Shown piece after piece: positions 36,150 through 46,235 of a stretch of 64,000 nucleotides of DNA. How positions within the stretch are numbered: the first letter of the stretch is position 1; each line of letters begins with the position of its first letter. Source of the stretch: Poecilobothrus nobilitatus (taxonomy: Eukaryota; Arthropoda; Insecta; Diptera; Dolichopodidae). Location of the stretch: NCBI GenBank assembly GCA_947095535.1, contig OX352772.1:216721346-216785345 (forward strand). Reading direction: 5' to 3'. The notes beneath the pieces were generated by a model. That model was not told where the DNA came from and did not search any database. It saw only the letters and a program-made list of their open reading frames with translations. The position numbers and the translations under genes were made by a program.

Positions 36150-36724
36150 TAAATTTCTAAATTACAAATAATTAACAACTTCTTAATTATGTATTTATCT
36201 GACTTACCAAAAATCTAATTCTCAACTTCATTTACATATACTTATTCACAATATATTATTATACTGCTAATGTTGTAATAGAACATTATCTATAATACAT
36301 TTTTTTACGTTAAATAAACTTGGGATTAATAATTTTAGATTCGATTTTGGCGAAACATAAAAAAAAACATTATTTAATTTTGTTTTAACACTTTTTATAT
36401 TTTTATGATTTTGTATATGGGAAAATTATATTTTTATGATAATATTGCAAAGGCTGAATTTGCAGGAACGAGTAGATTTACTGAAGGTAAATCTATGGGA
36501 TAATAATTATTTACTTTTTCAAGAATATAGGTGTCGTTTGCACATAATAAGAATTTTGTCTATAGGAAAGTAATAATATTTCTATAATAATGTGTAAATG
36601 CTGAATTGCCAAGAATGTTTTAGATTTATTGAAAATATTTCTATGGGATATAAATCTATGAAAAAGTAATTATATTTAAAATAATGCTTTTTTGTTGTTA
36701 GTGGTGTCATTACCATTTATAACA
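36150..36724. other. AT-rich stretch, probably including the errantivirus 3' LTR
   Basis: On the minus strand a purine tract GGTGGGGG (36725-36732) is followed by TGTTATAAATGG, the expected start of an LTR at 36724. The left boundary cannot be set because the partner LTR is not in the window. Short echoes of AAATCTATGGGATA occur near 36485-36655. Confidence 0.4.
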
Positions 36725-36743
36725 CCCCCACCGTTACTCTGAT

Positions 36744-37995
36744 ATATTAATAGATTGTAATATTTATTACATGATTTTCAATTTTTTTGTTTACAATTTC
36801 GTTAATATGTTTTCTATTATTTTCTATATCTTTAACATGAACTTCTTCAAATTTTATATAATTCAAAGTTTTATTTTCAATTATTTTTATAGTATAGAAA
36901 GGTAGAATTATTTTGTCATTAATTTTAGTGTAAAAATTTTCATGAGTTTTTTTATTTATTTTAATTTTACAATTCTCGTATATTACTAAATGATTACCTG
37001 TTATAGTAAAGTTAAAATTATTACAATTGTGTTGTATACTTGTTTTTTCAATATTTTTGGTTATATTTATACCTTGCATTATTTCTTTAACTTCTTTACT
37101 TCAGAATTTTTTCATATTAGAATGTGATTTTTTAAATTTAAATATACTATTGATACATTCATTTTCTATAATATTTAAGTATTTATTTAAATTATTTTCG
37201 ACATTTTTATTGTAAGCAAGTATTAGTATCTTCTATAAAACGTGATAATTTTCTAATAAAATAGTTTTTTATATTTTTATTTGGTATTGGTTCAATGTAA
37301 ATTTCAGGAAGCTGTCTTGCACTATATTTTGGAATTAGTAAGTAATATGATAACAATTTCTTCTAAATAATATTTTACAGTAATTTAAATATCTTGAATG
37401 CTTTCAAAATCATAAAGACTATTTAGTTCTTTTTCTGTCATAATGTTTTTTGATAGCATGCCTAATTTACTTGTCAATACTACTTGTTCTTTATCGTCAA
37501 CGTGAGTTTTAAGTAGGTATATGTCATATGTAATTGATTTGATAAATATGTTGTATATATTTTATTTCGTCTTCTATTGCCAAAATGTCGTTATAAATTT
37601 GCATATTAAAAGAATAATTTAGGTACTCCGAAATTGTATTTTGTTGAATTTTAATTTGCTTTGTGATATTTTTGATTTGATCAGAAATTTGATTGTTAAT
37701 TAGTATTTGTTTATTATTCTCGTTAATAAGGGATATGGAGTTCTTAGATAATGCTTCAATTAGTTCGTTAATAGGTTGTTCATCATTGTAGTCCATGTAG
37801 TCATTGTAGTCCAAAATATCATCTATTGTTTTGTCTTTAATTTTTAGAATTAAAGTATTTAGTATTTCGGATATTGTCATAGTCAATATACTTAACTTTA
37901 CCATTTATGAAGTCGGTAGGTTTATGGTTGGTTGTGGAGTGAATAGTATTTTAGTATTGCTATAATTTTCAGAATTTTTTCTTCAACGGTGCTAA
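36744..37995 (-). pseudogene. env: Errantivirus env remnant
   Basis: Two longer open stretches on the minus strand. 37904-37524 is Asn/Ile/Lys-rich with QNTISEYLNYSFNMQIY and AIEDEIKYIQHIYQINYI, resembling the long helical part of insect errantivirus (F-like) envelope proteins. 37079-36747 has HNCNNFNFTITGNHLVIYEN, with the pattern of the C-terminal ectodomain. Between them the frame is broken. Position directly before the purine tract and LTR supports env. I see no intact furin site or complete membrane anchor. Assigned by pattern and context, not by close identity. Confidence 0.55.
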
Positions 37996-38000
37996 ATTTA

Positions 38001-38165
38001 CTAGTTCACCATGCCTACGTAGTTTAATGTGCTCGTTAATAGTGTTGTGGAGACGTCCGACATCGCCGAACTATGATTATTATTGGAGGTATGATGAATT
38101 TCAATATATTGATTTTGAAGAAATTCCCGTAGCGGGAGGACTTTTAATCGTAATTCGTTATAAAC
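38001..38165 (-). pseudogene. pol: Possible errantivirus pol C-terminal tail
   Basis: Minus-strand frame with NELRLKVLPLREFLQNQYIEIHH, sitting between env and the DINE-like insertion. Its position fits the integrase C-terminus. The upstream half of that open frame is DINE sequence and should not be annotated as protein. Confidence 0.35.
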
Positions 38166-38174
38166 TACTATTTT

Positions 38175-39438
38175 TATACCCGTATGAACTATGTTCAAGG
38201 GTATAATAAATTTGCCATTACGTTTGTGACACCTTAAAGGAGTCGAGCTAGATATAGTGTTAAAGGTATGGATCGGCTCAGAATAGAATTCTGAGTCGAT
38301 TAAGTCATGTACGTCCGTCCGTCCGCACGATAACTCAAAAAATAAAGGAGCTAGGAGGCTGAAATTTTTTTTACGGCACTTTTGCAAAATTGTTAGTTTT
38401 GCTATTTAAATCCAACATTTTCGGTCGGCGGGTTCGAGTAGCTGCCATACAACTTCTATCTTTATATAGAAATAACTCAGTATCTATTCAAGCTAGGTTT
38501 CTGAAATTTTGCAAATGATTATCAAGTTTTATGGCAACAACTTCTGTAAGATTTGGTTGTGGTGGTGCGGCGGGTTCGGGTAGCTGCCATACAACTTTTC
38601 CGTTTAAATGAGAATAACTCAGTGTCTATTGAAGCTAGCAACCTGATATTTAGTAACAAGGTGTCGAGTTACAGGCCAACAACTTTTGTAAAATTTGGTT
38701 GGTCTAGAGCAGCCGGTTCAGGCTTCTTGCACCTCTTCGAACTTAATAAAGCTAGGCGTCTAAAATCTTGCAAATGATCATCAAATTTTATGGCAACCAC
38801 TTTTGCAAAATTTGGTTGTGGTGGTGCGACGGGTTCGGGTAGCTGCCATACAACTTATCCGTTTAAATGAGAATAACTCAGTGTCTATTGAAGCTAGGAA
38901 CCTGAAATTTCGAGTTATAGGCCAACAACTTTTGTAAAATTTAGTTGGTCTAGAGCAGCCGGTTCAGGCTTCTTGCACCTCTTGGAACTTAATGAAGGTA
39001 GGCGTCTGAAATCTTTCAAATGATGATCAAGTTTTATGGCAACCACTTTTGCAAAATTTGGTTGTGGTGGTGCGACGGGTTCGGGTAGCTGCCATACAAC
39101 TTATCCGTTTAAATGAGAATAACTCAGTGTCTATTGAAGCTAGGAACCTGAAATTTAGTAAAGAGGTGTCGAGTTATAGGCCAACAACTTTTGTAAAATT
39201 TGGTTGGTCTAGAGCAGCTGGTTCAGGCTTCTTGCACCTCTTGAAACTTAATGAAGGTAGGCGCAATAGATTCAGGTAGCTGTCATACAACTCCACAATT
39301 TACATAAATATATCTCTGTAGTTCGGTACTAAAACATCTGAATGTTTTTAAAAGATGATCAAGTTTTATAGAAACAGGATATATTACGTTCATACGGGTA
39401 TCCCAGAGTTGACACAGTCTACTCTACTGCACTCTTCC
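38175..39438 (+). mobile_element. DINE-1/HINE-like family A, copy A3
   Basis: Independent insertion of the same element as 6522-7796, with different flanks on both sides. It has the same hairpin start, GTCCGTCCGTCC box, repeat core with an altered unit count and CTCTTCC end. It shows substitutions and a small deletion near 38910. Comparing its flanks with A1 fixes the element limits: it starts at TATACCCG and ends near CTCTTCC. Confidence 0.75.
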
Positions 39439-39439
39439 T

Positions 39440-42270
39440 CATTTTTTTTAAATTCTCACAATAGATAAATATTGTAAAACAACTCTTTTGAATTGGGTTC
39501 AGATTCGGGTATTAATTTTGATTACTTGCGCAAACTCAGTAAATTTATGTATATAGCTTAAAGATAATGTTTGATCTAGGTTATAAAAAACGTCAATATG
39601 GACTATTTAGTTGGACCTAAATGTGTTTCTGTTATTTTGAACTTTGTTTTTATGGGTTTCCTTTCATATTTTTGATATTACAAATCTCGCAGTTGTTTAT
39701 AAATTGCACTACCCTATCGCATAACTTTTGGGTGGTAGTATAGTAACTGCAGCTTTCTCGGAGTTTTCGAAATTCCGCGGTGATTATTTTTCAAATGCTC
39801 TTTTTCTATAATTTCGGCAAGTCTCTTTTCGTCTCATATATCTTGTAATAATTTGTTACATTTAATTAACTTTAATTGGCCACTAACTGGAAAATGTTCG
39901 AAAAATATTTTTTGTAAGGTTTCTAAAATATCGGAATCTTCATATAAATTGCGTTAATAGTTTTGGGTTTGAAATGATTTTTCAAGATAGTAATGGCTGT
40001 TTGTTTATCAAAATTTTTATCGTGGATTACTTTTCTACATTTATTAAATATTTTTAAGTTTCTAATTCTAAGAGAATCTGAATTTGTTTTATAAATGCGA
40101 TTTTTTTTTATTAACGGCGATTTATTAATTAGTGTACTATTATTTTCAGTAAGTTCATTTGTTTTGCTATTTTGGATATTTGCTTTTCATTAAGGTTTAC
40201 TTCTATACGTGATAAAGCATCAGCGTTACCGTTTTGAATGCCTTTTTTATATTTGATTTCGTAGCCAAATTCGGAAAGCTTGAGACGTCAACGAACTGGT
40301 TTTGATTTAGGTTCTTTTATGGAGAGAATCCATTAGAGTGGCCTATGGTCTATCTCAATTATAATTTTTCTTCCGAAAATATAAATGCGAAAGTACTTTA
40401 TGGCCTATACTATTGCCAATAATTCCTTCTCTATTGTACTGTAGTGTACTTCATGCTCGTTGAGAGTATGACTAGCGTAACACACGGGGTGCTCGTTTTG
40501 TGATAGTATGGCAGCAATAGCGAATTGGCTTGTGTCTGTCGTTAGGGTAAAAAATTTGTTAAATTCGGGATAAATAAGGATTGTTTAATTTATAAGTAGT
40601 CTTTTCAAAGTTTCGAAACTTTGAACATATTCAGGATTATTTATTTTTAGTTTTACGTTTTTCTGTATTTTGTCATTGGAAGACCTTGGAAGAATCCTTA
40701 ATAAATTCCCTGTCGTATCCTGATAGTCCGAGAAATAGTTTAATTTGTTCCGGAGTTTTGGGAATAGGGAAATTTTTGACGCATTCAATTTTCTTAGGAT
40801 TTGGTCTTATTCCGTTCAAAGTCACAATGTGATCAAGAACCTCAGTTTCTTTTTTCATAAACTCCGATTTATCTAATTGAATCATTAATTTAGCTTATTC
40901 TAGCCTTTTTTTTTCAGCGTACTATGTGTTCTTCAATAGATGCTGAAAAGATGATGATGTCATTTAAATACACCAAACAAATTTTATTTATATATAGTCC
41001 TTCAGAACATGGTTCATTAACCGTTAGAAGGTAGCTGGTGCTGTTTTGAGTCCAAACGGTATTCGAATAAATTCATAATGTCCATTCTCGACAGTGGGTT
41101 TTGTGAATGTCGCGTTCGGCAATTTCTATTTGGTAAGGTCAAAAGTGGTAAAATACTCGGATCTTCCCAATTTACTTAGAATGTCATCTATATTTGGTAT
41201 AGGGTGCCTATCGTCCAAAATAATTTCGTTTAGTTTCCTATAATAACGAGTTTCCAAAATAATTTCGTTTAGTCAATAACGAGTTTCCATTTGTGTGTCC
41301 CACTGACGTCGTTCTTTGGGAAGATCCAGACAGAAGCAGAATATGGGGAGTTACTAGGCTTAATAATTGGCAAGGGTCCAACATCTCATTAGTTTTCTTT
41401 TTTACTTCCTCTTTGTGAATTTGAGGGTAACTTTAAGACATAGTGAATTTTGCAACGTCATTAATAATACGAATACTATGTTTGGTAGCTTTTGTGTAAG
41501 ATAAATCTAAGTTTTCACTATAGAATAGATGCGAGTATTATTTTCTAATGTTTGATAAATACATTTTTTCAAAGTTAGATAAATGTTCATTACGAATTTC
41601 GTTTAAGATATTAAATTTGTTATCAGTTTCAGAAATTATATTAAAAATGGTTTACAATTTCAGTTTGTAATGGTGAAAATGTTATAGATTTATTACCGCT
41701 ATTAGGAATGTTTACTTTTACAACGGCTATGTAGTTCTCTACTTCATGTATTCCTTCTCGAATTGTGTTTTCGCCATCTGAGGACTTCAGTTTCTGCAGA
41801 TAATCGAGACCATCTTTTTGATGTACTGGTGCAGTTAATTCATATTCACCTTTCTGAGTAATTTTATATTTTGTTTCTTTATTTTTATTTTTTAAATGGA
41901 TTTGTATTTAATTATAAAGAGTGGTTAAAAGTTGTTGACCTAAGTCGATTTTAGTTTTTAATGGCATTAATATATTATTGTTGAGTCTCCCAATTCTTTA
42001 AAAAGAGGTGTAACTGCTTTATGAGTTATTTTTAAATCTTTATATTTTACCATTTATGGGGTTTTGAAGTTCTGTTAAATATATTGGATGACAAAGGTTA
42101 GTGTTTTAATATTTATGGGGTTTTTAAGTTCTGTTAAATACATTGATGACAAAGGTTAGGATTTATAATAGAGTGTGTTGCTCCGGTATCTATTATAAAT
42201 TTAAGTGGTCTGATATTCCCATTAACTAAGATATATGGTAATTGAAATTCGTGGCTGTTAAAAGAAAATT
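39440..42270 (-). pseudogene. pol: Errantivirus pol: protease, RT, RNase H, integrase zinc arm
   Basis: Protease: KFIIDTGATHSII near 42169-42203. RT: the catalytic box reads YLND (40959-40973), where the family has YLDD. The thumb region has KKIECVKNFPIPKTPEQIK and LFLGLSGYDREFI (40885-40673). RNase H end: SEFGYEIKYKKGIQNGNADA then LSRIEVN near 40200-40280. Integrase zinc-arm text KEHLKNNHRGISKTPRKLQL near 39760-39830. The integrase core is missing before the DINE-like element. Many frameshifts. Confidence 0.7.
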
Positions 42271-42279
42271 TGCTGTTGA

Positions 42280-42518
42280 TTCCGTTTTGTTAGCGCTTTT
42301 CTGTGTTTCTCCAATGTTTATTTCCATTGGTTCAGATTGAGAGACTTGCTTTTTCTGTTGTAATTGTTTGTAAAATTACTATAGTTTACAAATGGGTTAT
42401 TCATATTATGGGTATTATTACAATTATTGGGATTATAATAGTTTGAATTTCATTTTGAGAAGAATGGTGGTTCCTATTGTTATTAATGTTATTTTGATTG
42501 TTCCTATTGAAATTGTTT
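42280..42518 (-). pseudogene. gag: Errantivirus gag C-terminal tail
   Basis: Low-complexity asparagine-rich minus frame (NFNRNNQNNINNNRNH, YNPNNCNNTHNMNNPF), as in the C-terminus of errantivirus gag, directly upstream of the protease. The sequence ends where the LINE's poly(T) begins. Confidence 0.45.
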
Positions 42519-42804
42519 TTTTTTTTACGAGGGTTGGTGGGAAACTCATTTCACCAAAAGGAACTGCACGTACTTCTTCCAGCGGGTAGTGTTGGACTTT
42601 AACCAACCAAAACCACCCCAGTAGGTAACCCTGCACTTTGGGATGGGAAAAAAATAAACCCATACCGCACGACATGCTGACCTACATTTTGATTGATAGA
42701 TTTAATGCAGCTCATGCTTGGTTAGTAGGTCGAGAACTTGTTTAGGTCGGCACTTACTAAACAAAATTGTATAAAGCGGTTTATATACTAAGCGCACATA
42801 TATA

Positions 42805-44099
42805 GGGTGTTCAAAATTGAGGTATAATTTTAATTTTAATAAAAAAAGACTTTTTTTTGAAATATTAAATATATTTTTATTTTAATTTATTGCAAATAGG
42901 TTCCGGTTAATAATGAAAAATTATGTCGGCCAAGTGGCCCCCTCTACTACTTCGGCAGGCTTCCAATCTTTTACCAAAATTCTGAATCACGTTGTTCAAT
43001 AAACTGTTCTCAATGGTTGAAATCTGCTCGATAATGTTGTTATTAAGCTCTTGAATTGTGGGATTATTGCTGTACACTTTCGATTTCAGAAAACCCCACA
43101 AAAAAAAATCCAACGGTGTCAAATCGTACGATCTTGGTGGCCACATCACTCCTCCTCTACGAGAAATAATGCGATCTTCGAACTTTTCCTTCAAAACATC
43201 CATTGTTTCTCTTGCTGTGTGGCAATTGGCACCGTCCTGATGAAACCACATATTCTCTACGTCCAAATCATCAATTTTCCGCCACAAAAAGCTTCGGATC
43301 ATCTCCCCGTAGCGATTTCCATTGACCGTAATCGCATTTCCATTTGCGTTTTCAAAAAAATATCGTCCGATGATTCCTCCTGACCACAAACCACACCAAA
43401 CTGTAACATTTTGTGGATATACTGGTTGCTCTAAGATAACCCTTGGATTCACTTCACCCCAAATGCGGCAATTCTGTTTATTGACATAGCCATTGAGATG
43501 GAAATGAGCTTCGTCGGTGAAGATTATTTTGTTAAAAAAATTCTCATTTTCTTCTTGTTTTTCGATTGCCCAAGAAACGAATTGCCGACGTAATGCATGG
43601 TCAGTTGGTTTTAATTCTTGCGTCAGCTGGATCTTTTAAGCCTTTAAATGGAGATCACGATGCAAAATGTTGAATAATGTGGATGGTTTGATGTTTAATT
43701 GCTGCGAACGATGACGAATGGAAGTTTTTGGATCTTCTTCAACACTTCTGCTCACAGCTGCTACATTCTCGGTTGAACGGCCACTACGTTGATAAATGTT
43801 GCCTCTGTTATCAAGAACAGATCCAGTTTCTAGAAATTTATCAACCATCAGCTTGATGGCACGATTTCTTGTAGCATTTTCTCTACCAAATTTTGTTCGA
43901 AATTTCCTAATTACATCTTGAAAACTTTTACCATTTTCAAAAAATGTTGTAATAACAAAAACACGTTGTTGCTTCGTGTAGCGTTCCATATTAACTAACC
44001 GGAATGTATTTAGAATATACCTAAAGAAACCTCGTATAAAAATTCCAGGTAGACAAAAATGGCGGCAAAATCAAAATGATACCTCAATTTTGAACACCC
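42805..44099 (-). mobile_element. Mariner-family transposon
   Basis: 1.295 kb with terminal inverted repeats GGGTGTTCAAAATTGAGGTA (both ends match over about 21 bp) and TA-rich borders. It encodes one transposase frame. It sits in the Polinton's left terminal repeat. The right repeat shows the uninterrupted site, proving insertion after the Polinton. Confidence 0.92.
42907..43989 (-). pseudogene. Mariner transposase, one nonsense codon
   Basis: 360 sense codons in one frame from the ATG at 43989 (MERYTKQQRVFVITTFFENG), broken only by TAA at 43636-43638. The N-terminal half carries helix-turn-helix DNA-binding text. Catalytic residues: FTDEAHFHLNGYVN (about 43515), WFHQDGANCHTA (about 43225) and WPPRSYDLTPLDFFLWG (about 43100). 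There are 36 residues between the second aspartate and the D of YDLTP (41 to the next D), a spacing like the rosa/DD41D group, not classical DD34D. Ends GGHLADIIFHY. It would cut and paste between the terminal repeats if intact. Very few mutations suggest recent arrival. Confidence 0.88.
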
Positions 44100-44509
44100 A
44101 ATATAAGTAGTGAGAAAATTTTTTATATAAAAATAAAAAACAAAAAATATTTTTATTTTTACATCTACCATCTTTAAAATTTAACAGAAAAAAATTTTGC
44201 ATTTAAAGGAAATGAAAATAAAAAACTTGTTCTTTATAATAACATGCTTACATAAAAATGTTTAATCTTCTGAATAGATACATATTTGTGTTTTTCTACT
44301 TTAAGAATTTATAGAAGGAAAGAGAAAACGAAAGTCATTAATTAACTGATTGCATGTCGTGTAAGATAGTGATGCAAAGATTGGTTAAGTGATTTTGGTA
44401 TCTATTTTGAAAACATAAGACAAAAATAAAAGACATTTATTTTTATATTTAAAATCTTTTATTATTATATTTTTATTTAAATCTAAGTTGAAACATTTTT
44501 TTACGATGT

Positions 44510-45205
44510 AAAATTGCAGAAATAGTGAGACCTACTTTTTCTATACGTCTGTGAAATTTACTTCTACCACGTGCGTATTCTTCCTAATGATCTGATCTTT
44601 AAGAACACTTCCATAAACGCATTCTTGTTTAATGCTGAAGTGAACTTTTTTAGTTTAGTTATCTAAATTCATATCGTGCAAGTATGAAAATTGAAAGTTT
44701 TAATCTAACATTTTTTCCTTTAAAAGATACATATATACATTATAACAATTTTTAACAGCACATCTGAAATTGTTATTTGATAAGTGTATAGGACAATTTG
44801 ATTTAAAGTCATCAATCTTTTGCAATGACGGCAAGTTTTTGCTGAGATCTTCTATTTTAACACTGTCAATGTACTTTTTAAGAAAAATTTTTTTTTTTTT
44901 TGTTCACCTTTAACATCAATTTTTTCAACTGACTCTAAATAGTGTTTTAATATACATTTTACATCTAACATACATATTCAACTAAACCGTTATTCCATTT
45001 AAGTCCATTTATTTTACTTTGGCAATACTGGTTATTATATTTCATATTCTGACTAAGTTCTTCTGCAGGGTACCGTGCTTTGAAGTGATACACAGTTGGA
45101 ATTAAACTTCCTTTTTCAAGTATGGCTAACTCTTTAAGGAAATATTGCTTTTCATTTCCTTGCAAAAATTGTAGGTCAACTATCAGAACATTTTAACCAT
45201 GTTGA
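44510..45205 (-). pseudogene. Polinton minus-strand gene, unknown function
   Basis: Minus frame reads LIVDLQFLQGNEKQYFLKEL, then YHFKARYPAEELSQNMKYNN and GLKWNNGLVEY, followed after frameshifts by SAKTCRHCKR or LSKNLPSLQK-type text and a Cys/His pattern. I recognise the general shape (VDxQ start, xLxWNxGxVxY middle) as a protein common in insect transposon loci, but its function is not known to me. It faces the opposite way from the ATPase and lies next to the terminal repeat. Confidence 0.5.
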
Positions 45206-45320
45206 AGGTTTATGGAAGAATGTTCCATAGAATAACTAAATTTACATTTATATTCACTTCACGAAAAGAGCTTTTCATATAAATATAGGTTAGCAGAGTT
45301 AGTTTTTAACTAATACAACT

Positions 45321-45928
45321 ATGCTGTTTCACCCGTTTATTATGATGGTGGCGAGTCCATCATGCTGTGGTAAAACAACTTTTATTCATAATTTAATAAA
45401 ATATAAAAAAGAAAATATACAACAAATATATTAATAGAATAATTTGGTGTAATCCAGACAAAAATGCCGTTCCAAAATATATCAAAGATGTGGGTAACAC
45501 TATTCCAGATTTTAATAATAATCAAAAACCTTTGTTAATTATTATCGATGATATGAATGATGTTAAATTCTCATGATAAGTATGTATGTGATTTATTTAC
45601 TAGAGGATCACATCATACAAATTTATCTGTAATATTTGTAACACAAAATGTTTTTCAACATGGTAAATTTTCAAGAGATATTTTACATAACTGAAAATAT
45701 TTAGTTCTTTTAAAAAATCCAAGAGATAAATCGCAGATATTACTTCTAGCTCGCCAAATATATCCCAATCAAATCAAAGCATTTGAAAAAGTATATAATG
45801 ATGTGACGTCAGTCCCATACGGCTATATATAAATAGATCTTACTCAAGACGTTAATGATATATTTCGATTAAGAAGTGATATATTTGGAAAAGGTTTGTG
45901 TTATTGTACGAGAGATGAATTAGAATAA
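45321..45928 (+). pseudogene. Polinton packaging ATPase (FtsK/HerA-A32 type)
   Basis: From the ATG at 45321: MLFHPFIMMVASPSCCGKTT with a Walker A loop, then LLIIIDDMND (Walker B) near 45535. In a shifted frame come DLFTRGSHHTNLSVIFVTQN, an arginine/sensor region typical of A32-like ATPases, FQHGKFSRDI and PRDKSQILLLARQIYPNQ. It ends RLRSDIFGKGLCYCTRDELE. Two stops after the Walker A helix and a frameshift near 45576 inactivate it. About 200 codons, the family's usual length. Would pump DNA into capsids. Confidence 0.85.
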
Positions 45929-45929
45929 T

Positions 45930-46213
45930 TTGGCGAGGAATATGAAACGTTTGAACACCAATCGTCATATATTAAACCTATTAAAAACTTCTAAACCAAA
46001 ATTCCAGAAAGTAATTATAAAACACTGTGCCCCTGAAGTAATAAAAACATTTTGCGAAATCTTTTTAAATATTTTAAAATGTAATTGTAATCTGAGTAAA
46101 AAAGCAACAACCCAATTACGAAAGTATAAAAAAGAATTAAGATCACTTATTTAGCGGAAAAATCTATAAATAGCAAAAGAAAAATCATTATTCAACGTGG
46201 TGGATTTTTATAA
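45930..46213 (+). pseudogene. Polinton small basic core-like protein
   Basis: Reads MKRLNTNRHILNLLKTSKPK, then EVIKTFCEIFLNILKCN and LSKKATTQLRKYKKELRSL. A single frameshift after that leads to the conserved end SKRKIIIQRGGFL and stop at 46211-46213. Lysine/arginine-rich with the KRK..I.QxGGFL tail that I know from Polinton small proteins. It may bind DNA in the virion (inference). It begins right after the ATPase stop. Confidence 0.65.
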
Positions 46214-46235
46214 AATTAAAAAATTAAATTTGTAA

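Larger units (their letters stand above)
36724..42518 (-). mobile_element. Errantivirus (gypsy/17.6-type endogenous retrovirus), partial
   Basis: Minus-strand order from right to left: asparagine-rich gag tail, protease, RT, RNase H, integrase zinc region, integrase C-terminal part, env, purine tract, LTR start. Presence of env plus RT of the 17.6/297 type defines it as an errantivirus. It is interrupted by DINE-like copy A3 (38175-39438) and bordered on the right by the poly(A) end of a Jockey-like LINE at 42519. Gag N-terminus and 5' LTR are not seen. Heavily decayed. Confidence 0.75.
42620..44368 (+). repeat. Polinton left terminal inverted repeat (mariner-interrupted)
   Basis: 42620-42804 and 44100-44368 are the reverse complement of 59077-58671. 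After removal of the mariner the repeat is about 456 bp. Homology ends at GTGTAAGATA. Confidence 0.92.
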
